A stretch of 64,000 nucleotides of DNA from Tigriopus japonicus (GCA_010645155.1 JAAGOF010000051.1:128337-192336); one strand, 5' to 3'; positions 1 to 11,813 are shown, counted from the stretch's first letter. Program-made: numbers and translations. The notes: generated by a model not told the origin, from the letters alone.

Positions 1-5
1 TATTA

Positions 6-11
6 TTTATT
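6..11 (-). terminator. Poly(A) signal of the first kelch gene
   Basis: The minus strand reads AATAAA here, about 130 bases past the kelch stop codon at 142-144. This is the expected place for a 3' UTR end. No other candidate lies between it and the stop on that strand. Confidence 0.5.
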
Positions 12-141
12 TTGCTTTTTAATTCGAACAAATTCAACAGTCTACGTAAAGAATTAATTTCCTCTAACTTTTGGTAGGAAGCCAACTTTGTAAATAAAAT
101 CTCTTGGTATGCAAACCGAGAAGAATGCCGTGAACAGGTTT

Positions 142-836
142 TTATAACGCAAATGTAAAGATTGTCAAATTCAAATGCACTGCTGAAGACAGTGAAAGTA
201 AATTTTCAAACGGATACGGCCTGGTTTCCCACGCTTCATCAAGTCTGTTGACGTTCATCACATAGAGCTTATTAACTTGAGTTTGCCAATTGGTTTCAAT
301 TCTCGGTAAAAAGTATATCTCGTCTTTCCATTGAAAGAGGGAGCCACCATATGAACGAAGTGGAGCGTCAAAAGCCACAAAGCGCAACCAAGTTCTCGTT
401 TCAAAGTCCAAAAAATATGCTTTTGGGGATAAGACACCGGCGTCTCCTCCAATGGATAGCGCCCCTCTTCGTCCATCGCCCAGAATCACAACCCCAATAC
501 AAGATCCGTACACACCCTCGGGTCGATCTTGAAGGAGGGTCCATTGAGCATCTCCAAGAGATAAAAGCTCCGTTGTTTGACTTCTTGTAGTTGCAAAACC
601 ATCAGTCACAATGATAGTATTCTCATTGACTTGAATCAGATGTAATGAACGACGAGCTACGTTGATTTTGGGCCCATCTATCCAGGAATTAGTTTGAGGA
701 TCAAAAATCTCTACGGAATCGGTATTCACATCAGAGTCTAGGCCACCGACAACAATTGGTTGTCCACCTAAACGACCAAAAGCCCCTGCAAGATGGAAAT
801 GCTTGGGAGATGGAAAGGGCACCCACTTTGTTGAGC
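142..836 (-). CDS. Kelch-repeat protein, terminal exon (kelch gene 1)
   Basis: This large exon encodes about 230 residues of kelch beta-propeller and ends at TAA (142-144). Visible kelch signatures include VVGGLDSD, VEIFDPQTNSW, a double-glycine followed by R..LH, and later LSIGGDAG and YFLDFETRTW, which is the GG...(Y/F)D....W spacing of kelch blades. The exon is entered through a good acceptor (ttgttcttgcag, AG at 838-837) in phase 1. A GTG at 820-822 is internal, not the start. The upstream exon is the Cys-rich one at 3085-2880, whose phase-1 donor fits. Kelch propellers bind proteins or glycans. With the PAN-like exon in front, a secreted or cell-surface binding protein is a reasonable inference, but no signal peptide was found. 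It is similar in layout to the gene at 22268-24886. Confidence 0.8.
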
Positions 837-2879
837 CTGCAAGAACAAAATATTGCTTTGTTATTCAAATGTAACAATGTCCTTTATCGGTTTCGTCCTT
901 TGGATATTAATGTCAAAGAGTGTCGAAAAATCAACTCTCCACTAAGTGAACGTGATTTCCAACACTGTTTTGTTTTCTTTATGGAGAGACAAAGAAAAGA
1001 GTCTCAACGATGCTACCTATCAGGCCATTACACACAAGAATTATAACTTTTCTTCAGGATTTTTCATTGCACGGAAAATTTCACTGAAGGGACCAAGGGG
1101 ATGATATAGGAAAAAGCTTTTTTTTAATAACCCTTTAGCTCGTAACATTAACAGGATGGGAACATACTTCACAATTTTGCACTCAGTTCATGACCTACCA
1201 TTTTATAGCTATTGTCCTCCCAAAACTGGACATTTTGCATCTTTACATAAATTTGCATGAATGGAGTCAGTCTTGTCAAAATCAAAATGAACAAGAACGC
1301 CAGGTGGGTTGTAACTTGCTGACTTTTATTCGCTTCCTTTTTGTGAGCAACCGACAACAAAATAGCAGAAGAGGGAGAGATGGATCATTGTCGGTACATG
1401 AGAATACAACACTAACCAAAACATTTTTAGCTTTTAAGTCACATGATTGTAGGATAACTCTCACCCTGCGCAAGAAAATAGTTGCGGCCGATGGAAAATA
1501 TTTTTGATTTCGCTTTGACTGTATCTTGAGTTTATGCTGAAGGAGCCATAGCTATAACAATTGCTATTGCTATAAAAGCAAGAAAGAAAAAAAATGACTT
1601 TATTTCCCGAACCCATTCAAAATAATGAAGAATTGAAAAAAGCAATTTTGGCCCAACTGGCAATTTATTATGACTAAAAGGTTCAGCCGAGTGTAAGTCA
1701 AAATCAAACGCTGTTGAACGGGCTGCAACGTTAAAGGCAAGGTAACGCGAAATTACTCCAAAAATATGTGTAGGAAATGCTCCGAATTACGAGTAGGTAT
1801 TACTCCGAACAAAAAATCCATGACAGCAGGTAGTTAGTCCAAACTTCATTACACCACGGAATCAGCCAGAAAGTATTTTTTAGCATTATGCCGGAAATCC
1901 TGCAAAAATAGCAAACAGCAGAATTTCTCCGAAATTCCAATCGAAATAAAAAGACTCTAGAGTAAAGATTGACAAAAAGGCAACCACATATCGTACTTGT
2001 GTGAGAGTTCCAACAATTCATAGTTAATTGAATGTTTGCCAATCTTTAATTTGTGTGTTTCAGACCGACTTGCACATGAGATTACACAGAATTGGTTTCT
2101 GAAGTTTTCGATGGAATTTGAGAACTTTTGGTCAGATTCCCTATTGTTATGAAATTTGGAGCTATTCCTGGACACGGAGTAATTCCTTCCTGTTTCCAAA
2201 TTGGGAAAAAGTACAACCTAGCACCAAAATATTCAAATTTGCAGTAATTCCCACCTGTCACCAATTCAGCCTTTTCCGTACCTTTTTCGAATTCGAAGCA
2301 ATTCCTTCCCTTTTTTTCGGTTACTTTCATCGACCCGAATTACCATGCCACCAATTGAAAGACAGACTTTGTTTGTAAAAAAAAGTTTAGAAATATGACA
2401 ACTCTCCAAAAGCCTGTGTCTTCCCTTGGTCGTGAAAAGCAAGACCAAAAGCAAAGACTGAACCAAATGCATGGTTTTCTGGTTTGAAAGTTATTGAAAG
2501 ATTATACTAAAAATAGTCAGGCCTAATGGTTAGCCTGAATGTGTGCTTTGAATATTGTTCGGGCTAGAGTGGTTTATGGTTAGCACTACCGCTAGAATCA
2601 CTTACGGAAAGGCCAATGGTAACACAAATTCGAGACATCCTCGCACAATAAAAATCCTCGATTCGTAGTTGTTTGGTATGTGTCTTGCTCGATAACGATG
2701 GGGGCCAACGGTGCGCTATAACTTGGCAATGACTTGGTGTTGTCGAGGGGTATAAAAGTCAAGTTTTTTCTGTCTATCACAACTATATATGTTTCTAAAT
2801 ATCAAAGAAATGGAGATCAAGGAAAAAGAAAAAATAGCAATTCTTCCAAAAAAAAATACTCAAATACCTTTTCTTACAC
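837..2879 (-). other. Intron of kelch gene 1
   Basis: This 2.04-kb AT-rich interval lies between the donor GTGTAAG at 2879 and the acceptor at 837. Degenerate attcc/ccgaa-rich stretches occur around 1775-2330. I see no further exon, RNA gene or delimitable transposon in it. Confidence 0.5.
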
Positions 2880-3085
2880 TCTCAAAAGAAATGAGTTCTT
2901 GTGGTACCAGGGTCGTGGATTGCTCATTCACAATATCAGTTTCAAAGCACAAGGCTTGGTTATTTTCAGCCTTCACTTGGGTACACTTGGTATTACAACC
3001 GTCGATCTGAATGCCTTGCCAATCCGGATGATATTTGTTGTCCATTTGATATAAAGCATGGCACCAGGTTGTGCAAAGAATGCAA
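2880..3085 (-). CDS. PAN/apple-like Cys-rich exon of kelch gene 1
   Basis: A 206-base exon with acceptor gtatgttttcag (AG at 3087-3086) and donor GAGA/GTGTAAG at 2879. Only one frame is open and it is Cys-rich: CILC..WC, later DGCNTKC and ALCFETD. The spacing resembles PAN/apple domains. It leaves in phase 1, which matches the phase-1 entry of the kelch exon at 836. The residues just before the splice (QELISFE) resemble HELIKE at the equivalent place of the second kelch gene, which supports the model. Entry requires a two-base carry-over from an upstream exon that I could not identify. The PAN assignment rests on cysteine spacing only. The exon itself is more secure than the domain name. Confidence 0.55.
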
Positions 3086-3101
3086 CTGAAAACATACTAC
3101 T

Positions 3102-3386
3102 TTATTGACGATCTTTAGCCTGCATCAACGCTGAAAAATTGTAATTTACTCTCATATCCTTTGTCTGCCAGCCATTCAACAAGCATGCTTCAAATATTGA
3201 CTTAAAATTATTTCCAGGCAGATACATAGGATCCAGATTTTTTCGCTGCTGAACAGAAATGCCAAACGTTTCAAGGAGCAAGGTCAACTGACGATCACAC
3301 TCGTCAACCATCAGCTGACTTCGACGTTGTGAAACGTCTGGGATTTCTGCTCCACGCCAAAAAAAACTCCCGGTCCAATTAGTCAA
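3102..3386 (-). CDS. Possible coding exon of unknown function
   Basis: A minus-strand open frame of up to 94 codons with protein-like composition (segments such as DECDRQLTLLLETFGI and SIFEACLLNGWQT). It lies only 16 bases upstream of the kelch-gene PAN-like exon. A possible acceptor (ggcgtggagcag) would start it near 3350. The best donor (GAGA/GTAAAT, near 3150) leaves in phase 0, which does not match the next exon. Its stop overlaps an AATAAA (TCAATAAAG), so it could instead be the last exon of another gene. It matches no family I recognise and may be fortuitous. Confidence 0.25.
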   Translation of the reverse strand: MTNWTGSFFWRGAEIPDVSQRRSQLMVDECDRQLTLLLETFGISVQQRKNLDPMYLPGNNFKSIFEACLLNGWQTKDMRVNYNFSALMQAKDRQ

Positions 3387-4045
3387 TTCTTAACCAGAAA
3401 TCAGTTAGACACTAACTGAATACTGAATTACTAACATTTGGTTTCGTTGGAAAATTTATCCAACTTGTGCCTTAACAATGAAGAATTGATTTTCATCAGT
3501 ATTTTTGATGAAAAAAGTTTGTTTAGTAGAAAAGCACGAATTTTTCACAAGGCATATCATCTCAAAGTGATAAACCAAAAACAAATTGACTTGAGTAATT
3601 GTGATAACTGCTATTTTGAAGGCTTACTACATGTTGTAAGTTACCATACTCAAGCAACGTGACTAAATCGGACTTGGGTTTGGCATTGTCTTAATTTTCT
3701 CATTGATGCATTAACATGAAACCATCAATTTAATTGTACTCTAGCTTTTTAAAGTAGCTCAGCTAGTAAACGTAGCATTCACATTTCGGCTTATAAAACG
3801 TAAGAAGTTCCTCACTTGATGCTTGTGTCCTGTATGGTCACAAATCCTTTGCATGCATCCGAGAACCTTGTGCCGAGATACGAAAATGATTCACCATGAG
3901 AAAAAGTTATCCAAGCCAAAAAATGGCAACTCTTCAGAAAAAGGACTTGGCTTTTACAAATCCACATTATCCCACGTAATTTTGTTGACTGATCGAGGTC
4001 ATAATCGTCGGGCAACTAGTTTGGGTAGCAATCTATTCAGAAAGA
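3387..4045. other. Unassigned sequence
   Basis: A plus-strand open frame of 74 codons (3438-3662) has no recognisable motif. Nothing else stands out before the transposon duplication at 4046. Confidence 0.3.
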
Positions 4046-4053
4046 GTGATATC

Positions 4054-4637
4054 TAGGGCTGAATATTTTAGGTTAACTTTTTGGGCAAATTATGACATAA
4101 TTAGGTTGCCAAAAATTACGTTTTAGGTTTTTTTTAGGTTGTATAGATAACACCTTTTCAGAGGCTATTCAGACCAAATATAGCCTTTTATTAATTGCTC
4201 TACAGCAGTTTACTTTTTACAAGAGTAAAAGCAGTGGAGCAGAGACAGAGGCAGTGAAAATTTAATTTGGCATTGGTGGGAAAGTGGTAGAAATGGCAGT
4301 ATAGAAAATTTTGTGGTAGAGAAATTTCTGAAGTGGCAGAATATGGCAAAAAGTGGAAGGGCAGGCAAAAAAATCGACCAAAAAACGATATCGAAAATTG
4401 TCGACCAAGAAAAGGAGACCAAAATATTTTGACCTAAAAAACGAGATCTAAAATTTGAGGCCTAAAAAACGAGATGAAATCTCGTTTGCAACTTAGTTTT
4501 AGGTAAAAATTGCCCTAAAAAGGCGAGAAAAAAGTAAATTTTTGACTGAAAACTTAATTTTAGGTAAAAATTGCCCGAATTAGGCGTTTTAGGTTAAAAC
4601 CTAAGTTTTTATGTAAAACCTAAAATATTCAGCCCTA
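4054..4637. mobile_element. hAT-type MITE, TAGGGCTGAATA family
   Basis: A 584-bp non-coding element with terminal inverted repeats TAGGGCTGAATATTTTAGG and its complement. It is flanked by a perfect 8-bp duplication GTGATATC (4046-4053 and 4638-4645). The interior is AT-rich and repeats 'ttaggt' and 'aaaacgagat' motifs. The 8-bp duplication and TAGGG terminus are typical of non-autonomous hAT elements. No transposase reading frame is present. Confidence 0.85.
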
Positions 4638-4645
4638 GTGATATC

Positions 4646-4928
4646 CATCCTAAGCCCTCGTCGAAAAATGAGCCGTTTTTCCCACGCTTGCTTTCTAGCC
4701 ATAACTTCCGGAAGGTTGAAGGCGCACAAGGTACGCAGAAAGAATTTAAGTTGATTTATTGTCAAGATGGTAGAAAAAAAGTATTAAAGTCGAATCCTGG
4801 CAAAGGAATTTGAAAAATGCAACCTGAATGGCAAGGAACCATTTTGTTTGCAAGTTCGTATACACGTGCAAACCAATCGCTGATTTTCAAGCTCAAATCT
4901 TTTAATAATCAAATAAAACGATTTTAAA
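4646..4928. other. Unassigned sequence
   Basis: No gene or delimitable repeat was seen between the hAT-type element and the SINE head. Confidence 0.3.
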
Positions 4929-5455
4929 GGGAGGAGACTTGGTGTTGTGGTTAGCGCAGTTTCCTCTAAAGAAAGAAGTCTTAGGTTCGATTCTCCTCCC
5001 TGACCTTTCTTAAAGGAAACTTTTAGACGCTGTTCCACACCCACAGACGGAGAACCATTCTGATACCGGACTTGAAACTGCCAATCGGAAATATTTGGAC
5101 GCTGTCATGACTGGCACAAACCAGTTCCAGACTTCTCAGTTCTAGCTAAGCAGGCAGGCAACAAAGACAGTAGTTTGATCCGTGCCCTCTAGATGACTCA
5201 GGCTGTATTTTCTGGATTGACTCTGAGAATCAAACTTCAAAAAGGATATTTGCGTTACAAACAAGGTAGCGCACTCTATGACGTTCCTTATGAAATCATC
5301 ATTTTTAACAATGTTACTAGATAATCCCTCATAGAGGGCGTTTTTGGCGACGTTAAAACTGAGATATCTCTATTTTATTTATCTATGTGACTGGCTTCGT
5401 TGGCCGGGTGAGACTAAACCCTAAGACCCTATCACCAACCAAAAAAAAAAATCAC
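4929..5455 (+). mobile_element. tRNA-derived SINE, interrupted
   Basis: The head (4929-5001) folds like a tRNA: GGGAGGAG pairs with CTCCTCCC, with a box A-like TGGTTAGCGCAG and box B AGGTTCGATTC. The apparent anticodon loop CTCTAAA gives CTA, so a working tRNA is unlikely. The body that follows (aaggaaacttttagacg, ccacacccacag, ggagaacca) matches the inverted copy at 63747-63980. The tail (5388-5455: actggcttcgttggccggg ending in an A-run) also matches that copy. Between body and tail sits about 272 bp flanked by TGACTGGC at 5108-5115 and 5388-5395, probably a later insertion into the SINE. Confidence 0.7.
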
Positions 5456-6842
5456 AATTCCGCTTTTAGAGTACAATTTGTTGTATTTAAGACCCCACGA
5501 TTTTGGATTTTGGGCTATCTACGTGTTAATCAGAGCATGTACAAAGGTTGCTCAAGTGAGTGTTTTAAATCATACCGCTAGTGGTAAAACAGGGCAATTG
5601 GCTATGTTGAATTTTTATTTTGCCGTATATTTAAAGAGTGTAAATTTGTAGAAAATGATCAAATTTTCACGTTGAGATACCTTGGTTAGGGTTGGGTCAA
5701 TAATAAGCAAAATTCACTCTCAAAGTGATTAAATAAAAAGAACAACAGTAAACCTTGTACTACTGCAAAAATAGGACTTAATAGTGATTGAAAAAACAAT
5801 TGAAGATGCACATTAGTTCAATTGATTTCATGAAGTTATATAAGCATTTAAAAATGAGTCCCAAAAAGAGAATTAAATAGTTTTTACAACTTCTTCCTGC
5901 AATGTATGATTTTATACATTTCATTTTCAACTGAATAAACCGAGCATATTGTCAACCAGATGTAAACAGATGTCTCTAAATGTAAAATAGTGATCATTTC
6001 CACGAATCCAGACTTATTGAATACACGCAAAAATTGAAAAGACTTGAATTTGCCGAAATGGGTCGAGCAACTCAGCTCAGCAAAAAGAGGAAGTTTATCG
6101 TTTGAAAATGAAAAAAATAATGAGCTCGAAACGGGCAAGAAGCGAGAAAAACTTTTTAAAGTCTCCTGAACATGCAAAAAAAAAATTTGAAAAAAATGAT
6201 TATCTCAAAAAATCTATCTACATTTCATCTTTAAAGTTTTCAAAAAAATCGTAGCCTCCTTCAACTAATCAATTTTTGAGTGTTTTTGCACGGAAATAAT
6301 CCAAGTTGTAATCTCTGATACTCTGAAAACGTAAATTGTGTAAAAAGCTCTTCATTATAATTGGGAAGCGTTTCCCAATTCAGGTTGAAGCTTGAAGGTC
6401 TTCTACTTTTTTTTATTTATCATTTTTGGCGACCACGTAAAAGCGGAAGTAAAATGAAATGTCAATCAAAAGGGAAACATTTTTGCCTCCCTTTGTTCAT
6501 TAGAATGTTTTTGGGAGTTGAAAAAAGTGACTTACTATTTTTACATCTATTTCTGCCAAACTGACGCTTAGTAATCAATCGTGCCAACCCGAGGCCGAAC
6601 TCAAATTTCGTAATTAAGGTTGCTCTAATTAACAATAGGGCCAAGATTAAAATGTATGTTATTGGTGTCTAGAAAAAGAAACAGGACTCACCCTTGGGTG
6701 GGCTTTAATCTTACCTGCGTAAAAAAAACAATCGTTTTCTGGTTTGAGGGATTGCTTTGTCGATACGAGGAAATAAACATCCCAATGAGAGCATGTAAAC
6801 GATGAGGTCAAGCACGACCTTTTTCCAAAGATACTGATGATT
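5456..6842. other. AT-rich intergenic sequence
   Basis: Nothing recognisable was found on either strand: no motif-bearing frame, splice-consistent exon pair or delimitable repeat. Confidence 0.4.
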
Positions 6843-7010
6843 GGAGGGTGGAAAAAAAGTTGTTGTTTTTCCTGCAGAGCAGAAAATCTAGACGTTTTAC
6901 GATACAAGTCAGCTGGGGTCAGATGAACACTAACACTAAAAGAGAGCTACTTGCATCAGCCGTCTAGAATTTCTGCTCTGTAGGAAAAAAAACTTTTTTT
7001 TCCACCCTCT
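6843..7010. mobile_element. hAT-type MITE, about 168 bp
   Basis: Arms of about 60 bp are inverted repeats (gaggtggaaaaaaa-type ends, then cctgcagagcagaaa-tctagacg and its complement). Flanking direct repeats ACTGATGATT lie at 6833-6842 and 7011-7020; an 8-bp duplication TGATGATT is enough. The inner arm sequence gagcagaaaatctaga recurs in the 167-bp element at 33750-33916, so both belong to one family. Confidence 0.8.
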
Positions 7011-7020
7011 ACTGATGATT

Positions 7021-7942
7021 CATTTCTCAGCGGGTTCAAGCTTTATTAGAACCATTACAGACGTTTTTTGTTTTGATGAATCGAGTGCTGCCAGAATCGG
7101 ATTAGGTCGAACCATTCAGGCAAAAGTTTTTTTGATCCGTGTCATGAAGAGCATCAATATTACCTTCGCATGGTATGCATTCACATAAGACTTACTCATT
7201 ATGTTCATCATTTAAACACTTTGAATCGCAACTACATCACATTTTGTCTTTTTTTCAAACGGCTTACAATGTCAATGAATGAAAGGCCAAATATTTCAAA
7301 TAATGTTATTGTGAAATGTTAAAGTCAATCAATGTCTATGATTGTCTTGGACTTTGGCATATTTGTTCAAATATTTGCAAAGCAATCTCGTGTTTGCAAC
7401 ATTGAACAAACTTCGGGAAAATGTGTCCCAAAATGAAGGGAAGGTGGGAAATTGAAATGAAAGCACCAAACTTACTAACAAAAAATTAAAATACTTTTTG
7501 TTAGACTTGGCCTAAAAAGACCCTTTCATTTTCTTTGCAAAAGAACCCTAATATGTAACATCAAAGCTAAATCTTATATGAATGAAGGTACAAATAATGA
7601 TCATAGAATAAAGTAAAATATTTGTAATACCAGATCTTTTAATGGTATTACCGTAATTCATTAAATTCACAAAGGTACCATGACATACAATACAAAAGCT
7701 GCAATTCTACATTAAGTTTGGAGACCTCTCACACTGAAAAATGTTTATTGGTCAAGTTGACCCTACTTTGGTCTTTTTTACGACAGTACTAGAAATATCA
7801 GTTATCCAAGGAACCGACCTGATTGGAACACATCGTCATCAGAAGAACAAACAAGGGAAGGTTTTGATGACGGAGCATATAATGAATAAATTGTACAGAT
7901 GTGTTTCTAGTTGGATTTTTATCAGTTTTGCCAATTTGGTTT
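7021..7942. other. AT-rich intergenic sequence
   Basis: No gene is supported. A 75-codon plus-strand frame (7741-7968) has no motif and runs into the 3' end of the antisense LINE fragment. Confidence 0.4.
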
Positions 7943-8928
7943 TTAGCAATAACCATGGAGAACATTGATGGCATTTTGCAATTCCACGGCTGAATCAGCC
8001 AAGAGAACTAGGTCGTCTGCAAGTTGTAAATAATGTATGCTTTTGTGGTTAATGGTGGGGCCTTGGTGAGTAAGAGCTCCGGGCAGGTCGGATACATAAA
8101 GGTTGAAAAGTATTGGCGATAGTGGATCCCCCTACGAAAGGCCGATGGATGTGAAGTAACAGGGGCTAGGTCCTCGCCAGAACGAATGGAGCATTTGAGT
8201 CCCGCATAGATGTAGGCCAGCAGGACGCATATTGAACGCGGAATTCCCCAGAGTTGGAGTTTGAGGAATAACCGCGTTCGGTCCACCCTGTCGAATGCTT
8301 TGGAGAAATCCACAAAACATCCATATACTCTCCTCTTAGTGCTGATATTTGCGTGCACAATTTCGTAGAGGAGAGTGGCTGCCGAGGTGGTCGAGCGGCT
8401 TCTCCGGAAACCGAATTGGAACTCAAGAAGGAGATTCCAATCCTCAGCCAATCCAGAGAAGCGGGCAGCCAACAGGGTGGACATCATCTTCAAGAAGGAG
8501 TTTTCCAAGGCGATGGTCCGATGATTATCTGGGTTGTCCTTGGGCCCCTTCTTATGGATGAAGATGATGGCTGATTCCATCCAGTCTGGTGGGAAGAAAG
8601 ATGTTTGGAGGGCGTTGCTGAATAGATCTTGGAGGAGTGGTTGGATCTGGGTCTGGAGAAGTGCTACTTGGAAGGGAGAAACCCCTGAAATGGACGGGTC
8701 CTTGCTTTTCATCTTCTTGAAGGCTGTGTCCATCTCGGAATCCGTGAAGGGCTGCAAAAGGGGATGGTGTTCTTCCAAGCAGCCCTGGACCTCCTCCACA
8801 ACTGTTTCATGTGACAGTGACTCTTTGTCATCTCTGTCAGCTGTGTATAATGTGTGCGTGAAATCTCTTGACTTCGGAAAGGATTTCCAGAGGTACACGA
8901 TACCCAGGGTCATGGAATTTGGCGGCAT
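7943..8928 (-). pseudogene. LINE reverse transcriptase fragment
   Basis: The translated minus strand shows the ordered RT blocks of a non-LTR retrotransposon: IIFIHKKGPKDNPDNHRTIAL, FGFRRSRSTTSAA, the catalytic FVDFSKAFDRVDR, then GDPLSPILFNLYVSDLP and the second catalytic box LQLADDLVLLAD. The frame is broken near 8150-8200, and a TAG at 8132-8134 replaces the Gln expected before GDPLSP. Sequence ends soon after the ADD box, so thumb and C-terminal parts are missing, and no endonuclease precedes it. It is a dead, doubly truncated copy, distinct from the LINE that follows on the plus strand. Confidence 0.85.
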
Positions 8929-9095
8929 CGTTTAATATTAAGGTCATAGAACTCCGTTGACTATCAATGAAACTTATCTATCGCTGGATCTCGGTGTCAA
9001 GGCCTTGAATATTTCGAGGCATATGTTGATGCTGATTTAGCAACTGTCGAAAAGCTGCGTGTCTAGTTGAACAGACGACAAACATCCCGAGGAAC

Positions 9096-10066
9096 GTGTA
9101 CTCACAAGAGCTTGGCAAATTTGAAAAAAAAATGGCCAAGAATTCGTCATCTTCGAAAGAAAAGAACAAAGGATCACATTTGGATGGTACAGGTGGAGGA
9201 ACTGGAAAGCATGTAAACTCATCTCCGCCTTCAACAACCCGGAAAGGACCGAAAAAGACCCGGAGAGGGGAATCCGTGCCACTCGAAGGACATGACGCCG
9301 AAAAGGCCAAGGACAGGCTACTGGAAGGTGATGGGTCGAATGGGGAAGAGGAGTAAGACGAAGGGACCCTCTCCTGGATTTATTCGATGAGATTGAAGAT
9401 GTTCTCAAAAAGGAAGGCAAGATGAAGGAAGGGGAATTCCAGCGGGCATTTTTCAATGTGTTTCGTGCCATGTACGGCAAGCTTCGAGAAGAAAATTCCA
9501 AGCTCAAAGATGACGTGGTCCAACTTCGCGAGCGAGTCCGCGTTCTAGAGAATGACAAATTCCACCAGGACTGTGAAGAGGCTAAAAGAGATGTTATGAT
9601 ATGGAACCTCCAACCTATCGTGGAGAATGACTAGGAAATAGAAACGCTGGATTCTCTTCGACTTTATGTGTCCAAGGTTGCCAAGTCGGCTGGTCTCGGG
9701 AGTGAATCTATAAACATCGCTAGCAGGATATGTCCTTCAAGGATGGCCGTAAAAAAAGCCCAAGACTCCAAGACCGAGGTGAAAAGGCCGACACTACTTC
9801 GTTTTCACACAATTGGAGATAAGTTTCAGTTCTTGAAAGGCTTGCGAAATGCCCACTTGAAGGGAGAAAGATACTCCCAAGAATACCCTTTCCACTTGAA
9901 AGAAAAAGCAATGCTACTGGAAGGAGTTGCGTATGCAATAAGGCGAATGAAAGAAGGGACAGGTACGCGCATAGCTTGGCAAGGGGATCAACTTGTACTG
10001 AAGACGAAACGGAAAGGAGAACAAGATTTCAAGGAGCTTCCTCAAAGTGAGTGGCCGCCTCAATAA
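9096..10066 (+). pseudogene. LINE ORF1 (nucleic-acid-binding protein), broken
   Basis: Three successive frames make up one decayed ORF1. 9096-9356 encodes a Ser/Lys/Gly-rich N-terminus. 9422-9634 encodes a coiled-coil-like stretch (KLREENSKLKDDVVQLRERV). 9668-10066 encodes an RRM/C-terminal region (RPTLLRFHTIGDKFQFLKGL, then RRMKEGTGTRIAW). The change of frame near 9356-9400 is a frameshift, and a TAG at 9632-9634 is an in-frame nonsense codon. The layout (coiled coil, RRM-like, basic C-terminal domain) is that of L1-type ORF1 proteins, which coat LINE RNA. The endonuclease/RT ORF follows after about 175 bp. Confidence 0.7.
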
Positions 10067-10241
10067 AACCTGTCCATCAACGAAGTTCCTCTATGACCTT
10101 CCATTGATCATGTAGTAGAATTTTTATCGATCGAACTAGTCTTACAGATATAATACTGAACATTAACATGCCTCGTTTATGTTGTCCGGATTGACATTTT
10201 TCGCGTGATTACATTTCACATGGCTGTGATGCAGATTTACA

Positions 10242-11813
10242 TTGTCGGCTGCAGAGATTCTAGGGGGAAAATATATTGTAATGATTGAAAAGGTTAACGG
10301 TGGCCCTGTAAAAGAATTTGTGATAGCATCATGCAACGTTAGAGCACTGAGCCTGAAGTATGAACAAGTGCGAGAATATGTGGAGTCAAATTACTTTCAC
10401 CTGGTTTGCGTTCAAGAAATCTGTAAACTATCCTCGATTATGAACTAAACCGTGGACGGGTTTCATCCCCTATCATCGAAACAACAAAGAAAAGGTCGTG
10501 GAGGAGGGGTTGGATTATGGATTCATAAAAGTTTCGATTTTGTGGATGTCGACTCCCCTTTCATTGAGGGTGTGATAGAAACACATGCGATCAGAACTCG
10601 GTCAATAACAATATTGAACGTGTATCGTCCCCCCCCTGATGGACCCTTCTGTGAATTTTTGACGGAACTAAGGACATGGCTTGCTATACAAGGAGGTGAC
10701 TTCGTTATTCTTGGCGATGTAAATGTCAACCTTTTGTCGCCCATCATGGCGCACATGCGGCTGGAAGATCTTATGTTGGGATATGGTTTCAATCAAAACG
10801 TGGATTTTCCAACTCGGGTCACATCTCATTCTTCTACTCTGATCGTTGTTGCGTATTCGAATTGCAGACTCTCATGCCAAGAACGCAAAGGTTTTGCAGA
10901 CCATGCCCTTATTGAAATTCGAATGACCAATGCTCGCAATGTCACTCTGCCCAATACTAATTTCCAGATCAAGCAAAAAACGGAAAAATTAGAAAAAGTT
11001 CGGATGGAGCTGAGGCAGAAAAATTGGATGCGTTGGTGGCATGACATTTCGGAAAAGACCCTGGATGAAAAAACACAGGAGCTGACCAATATGATAACAA
11101 CACTCATAGAAGATAATTGCTTATCAGTAAAGAAAGGACAGTCAAAAAGGCAAGAAAATCCGTGGTTCTCGGAGGATTTACGAAAAAGAAGGTTAAAAAA
11201 AGAAGCTGCGTACAAAAGGTTCAAGCGGTCGAAAAATGTAGCTGATCACGAAAACTTTCGGACCCTTCAGCGGCAATTGACACATGAAATCAGAAGGGCC
11301 AAAGCCTTGTGGGTGCAATCAAAAATCTCGAGTGCGGAAACTACAAAGAAAAAGTGGCAAATATTTAGTGAAACTCTTGATCGTAGAATATCCAATAACA
11401 TCCCAATCAAAATGACGTTCGCAGCCGGAGCTTGCGAAGGAGTAGAGAGGTCTGAGGCATTTAACAAGTACTTCAAGCGTGTTCCGACGCTACATTCGAA
11501 TCTATCGATGAGCTCCAGGATGTAACTCGTATCGGAGAAATATACTTCCGGAAAGTATCGGAAGTCGAAGCTCTCGCAACAATAGAAAACCTAAAAAACA
11601 AGACCTGATAAGATCTCTAACAAGATACTGAAGTATTTAAGATACGAACTCTGCAAACCGTTAACATTGCTAATAAATAAGGCAATTGTCGTTGGGAAGA
11701 CTCCAGCGTGTTGGAAAATTGCTAGAGTGATACCACTAAACAAGGGAAAAAGATCAAGAAAAGATTAAAGTTCATATCGTTCGATCTCTCTTTTGCCGGT
11801 GATGTCTAAAGTC
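10242..11813 (+). pseudogene. LINE ORF2, endonuclease and N-terminal RT part
   Basis: The start resembles an APE-type endonuclease (ASCNVRALSLKYEQVREYV, LVCVQEI). After an in-frame stop at 10446-10448 it continues with GRGGGVGLWI, ILNVYRPPPDGPF and FVILGDVNVNLL. Where these enzymes carry a catalytic Asp-His pair (T-L-I-D-H type) the copy reads TLIVVAYSN, so it would be inactive. Later parts include KKEAAYKRFKRS and the linker to RT. Frame changes occur near 11485 and 11605, and a TAA near 11766 follows the GKTPACWKIARVIPL block. At 11813 the RT is cut by the LTR element; RT resumes at 12427. Confidence 0.85.

Noticed and set aside
756..1046. Plus-strand gene at the start of the window
   Set aside because: It overlaps the antisense kelch exon and its intron; composition is a shadow of the kelch coding frame.
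4929..5001. tRNA gene (plus strand)
   Set aside because: Box A, box B and an acceptor stem are visible, but the anticodon loop reads CTA, the sequence continues into a SINE body and a second copy with the same body exists at 63747-63980. It is the head of a SINE.
8349..8935. Plus-strand frames over the LINE RT
   Set aside because: They are antisense to clearly recognisable RT motifs.
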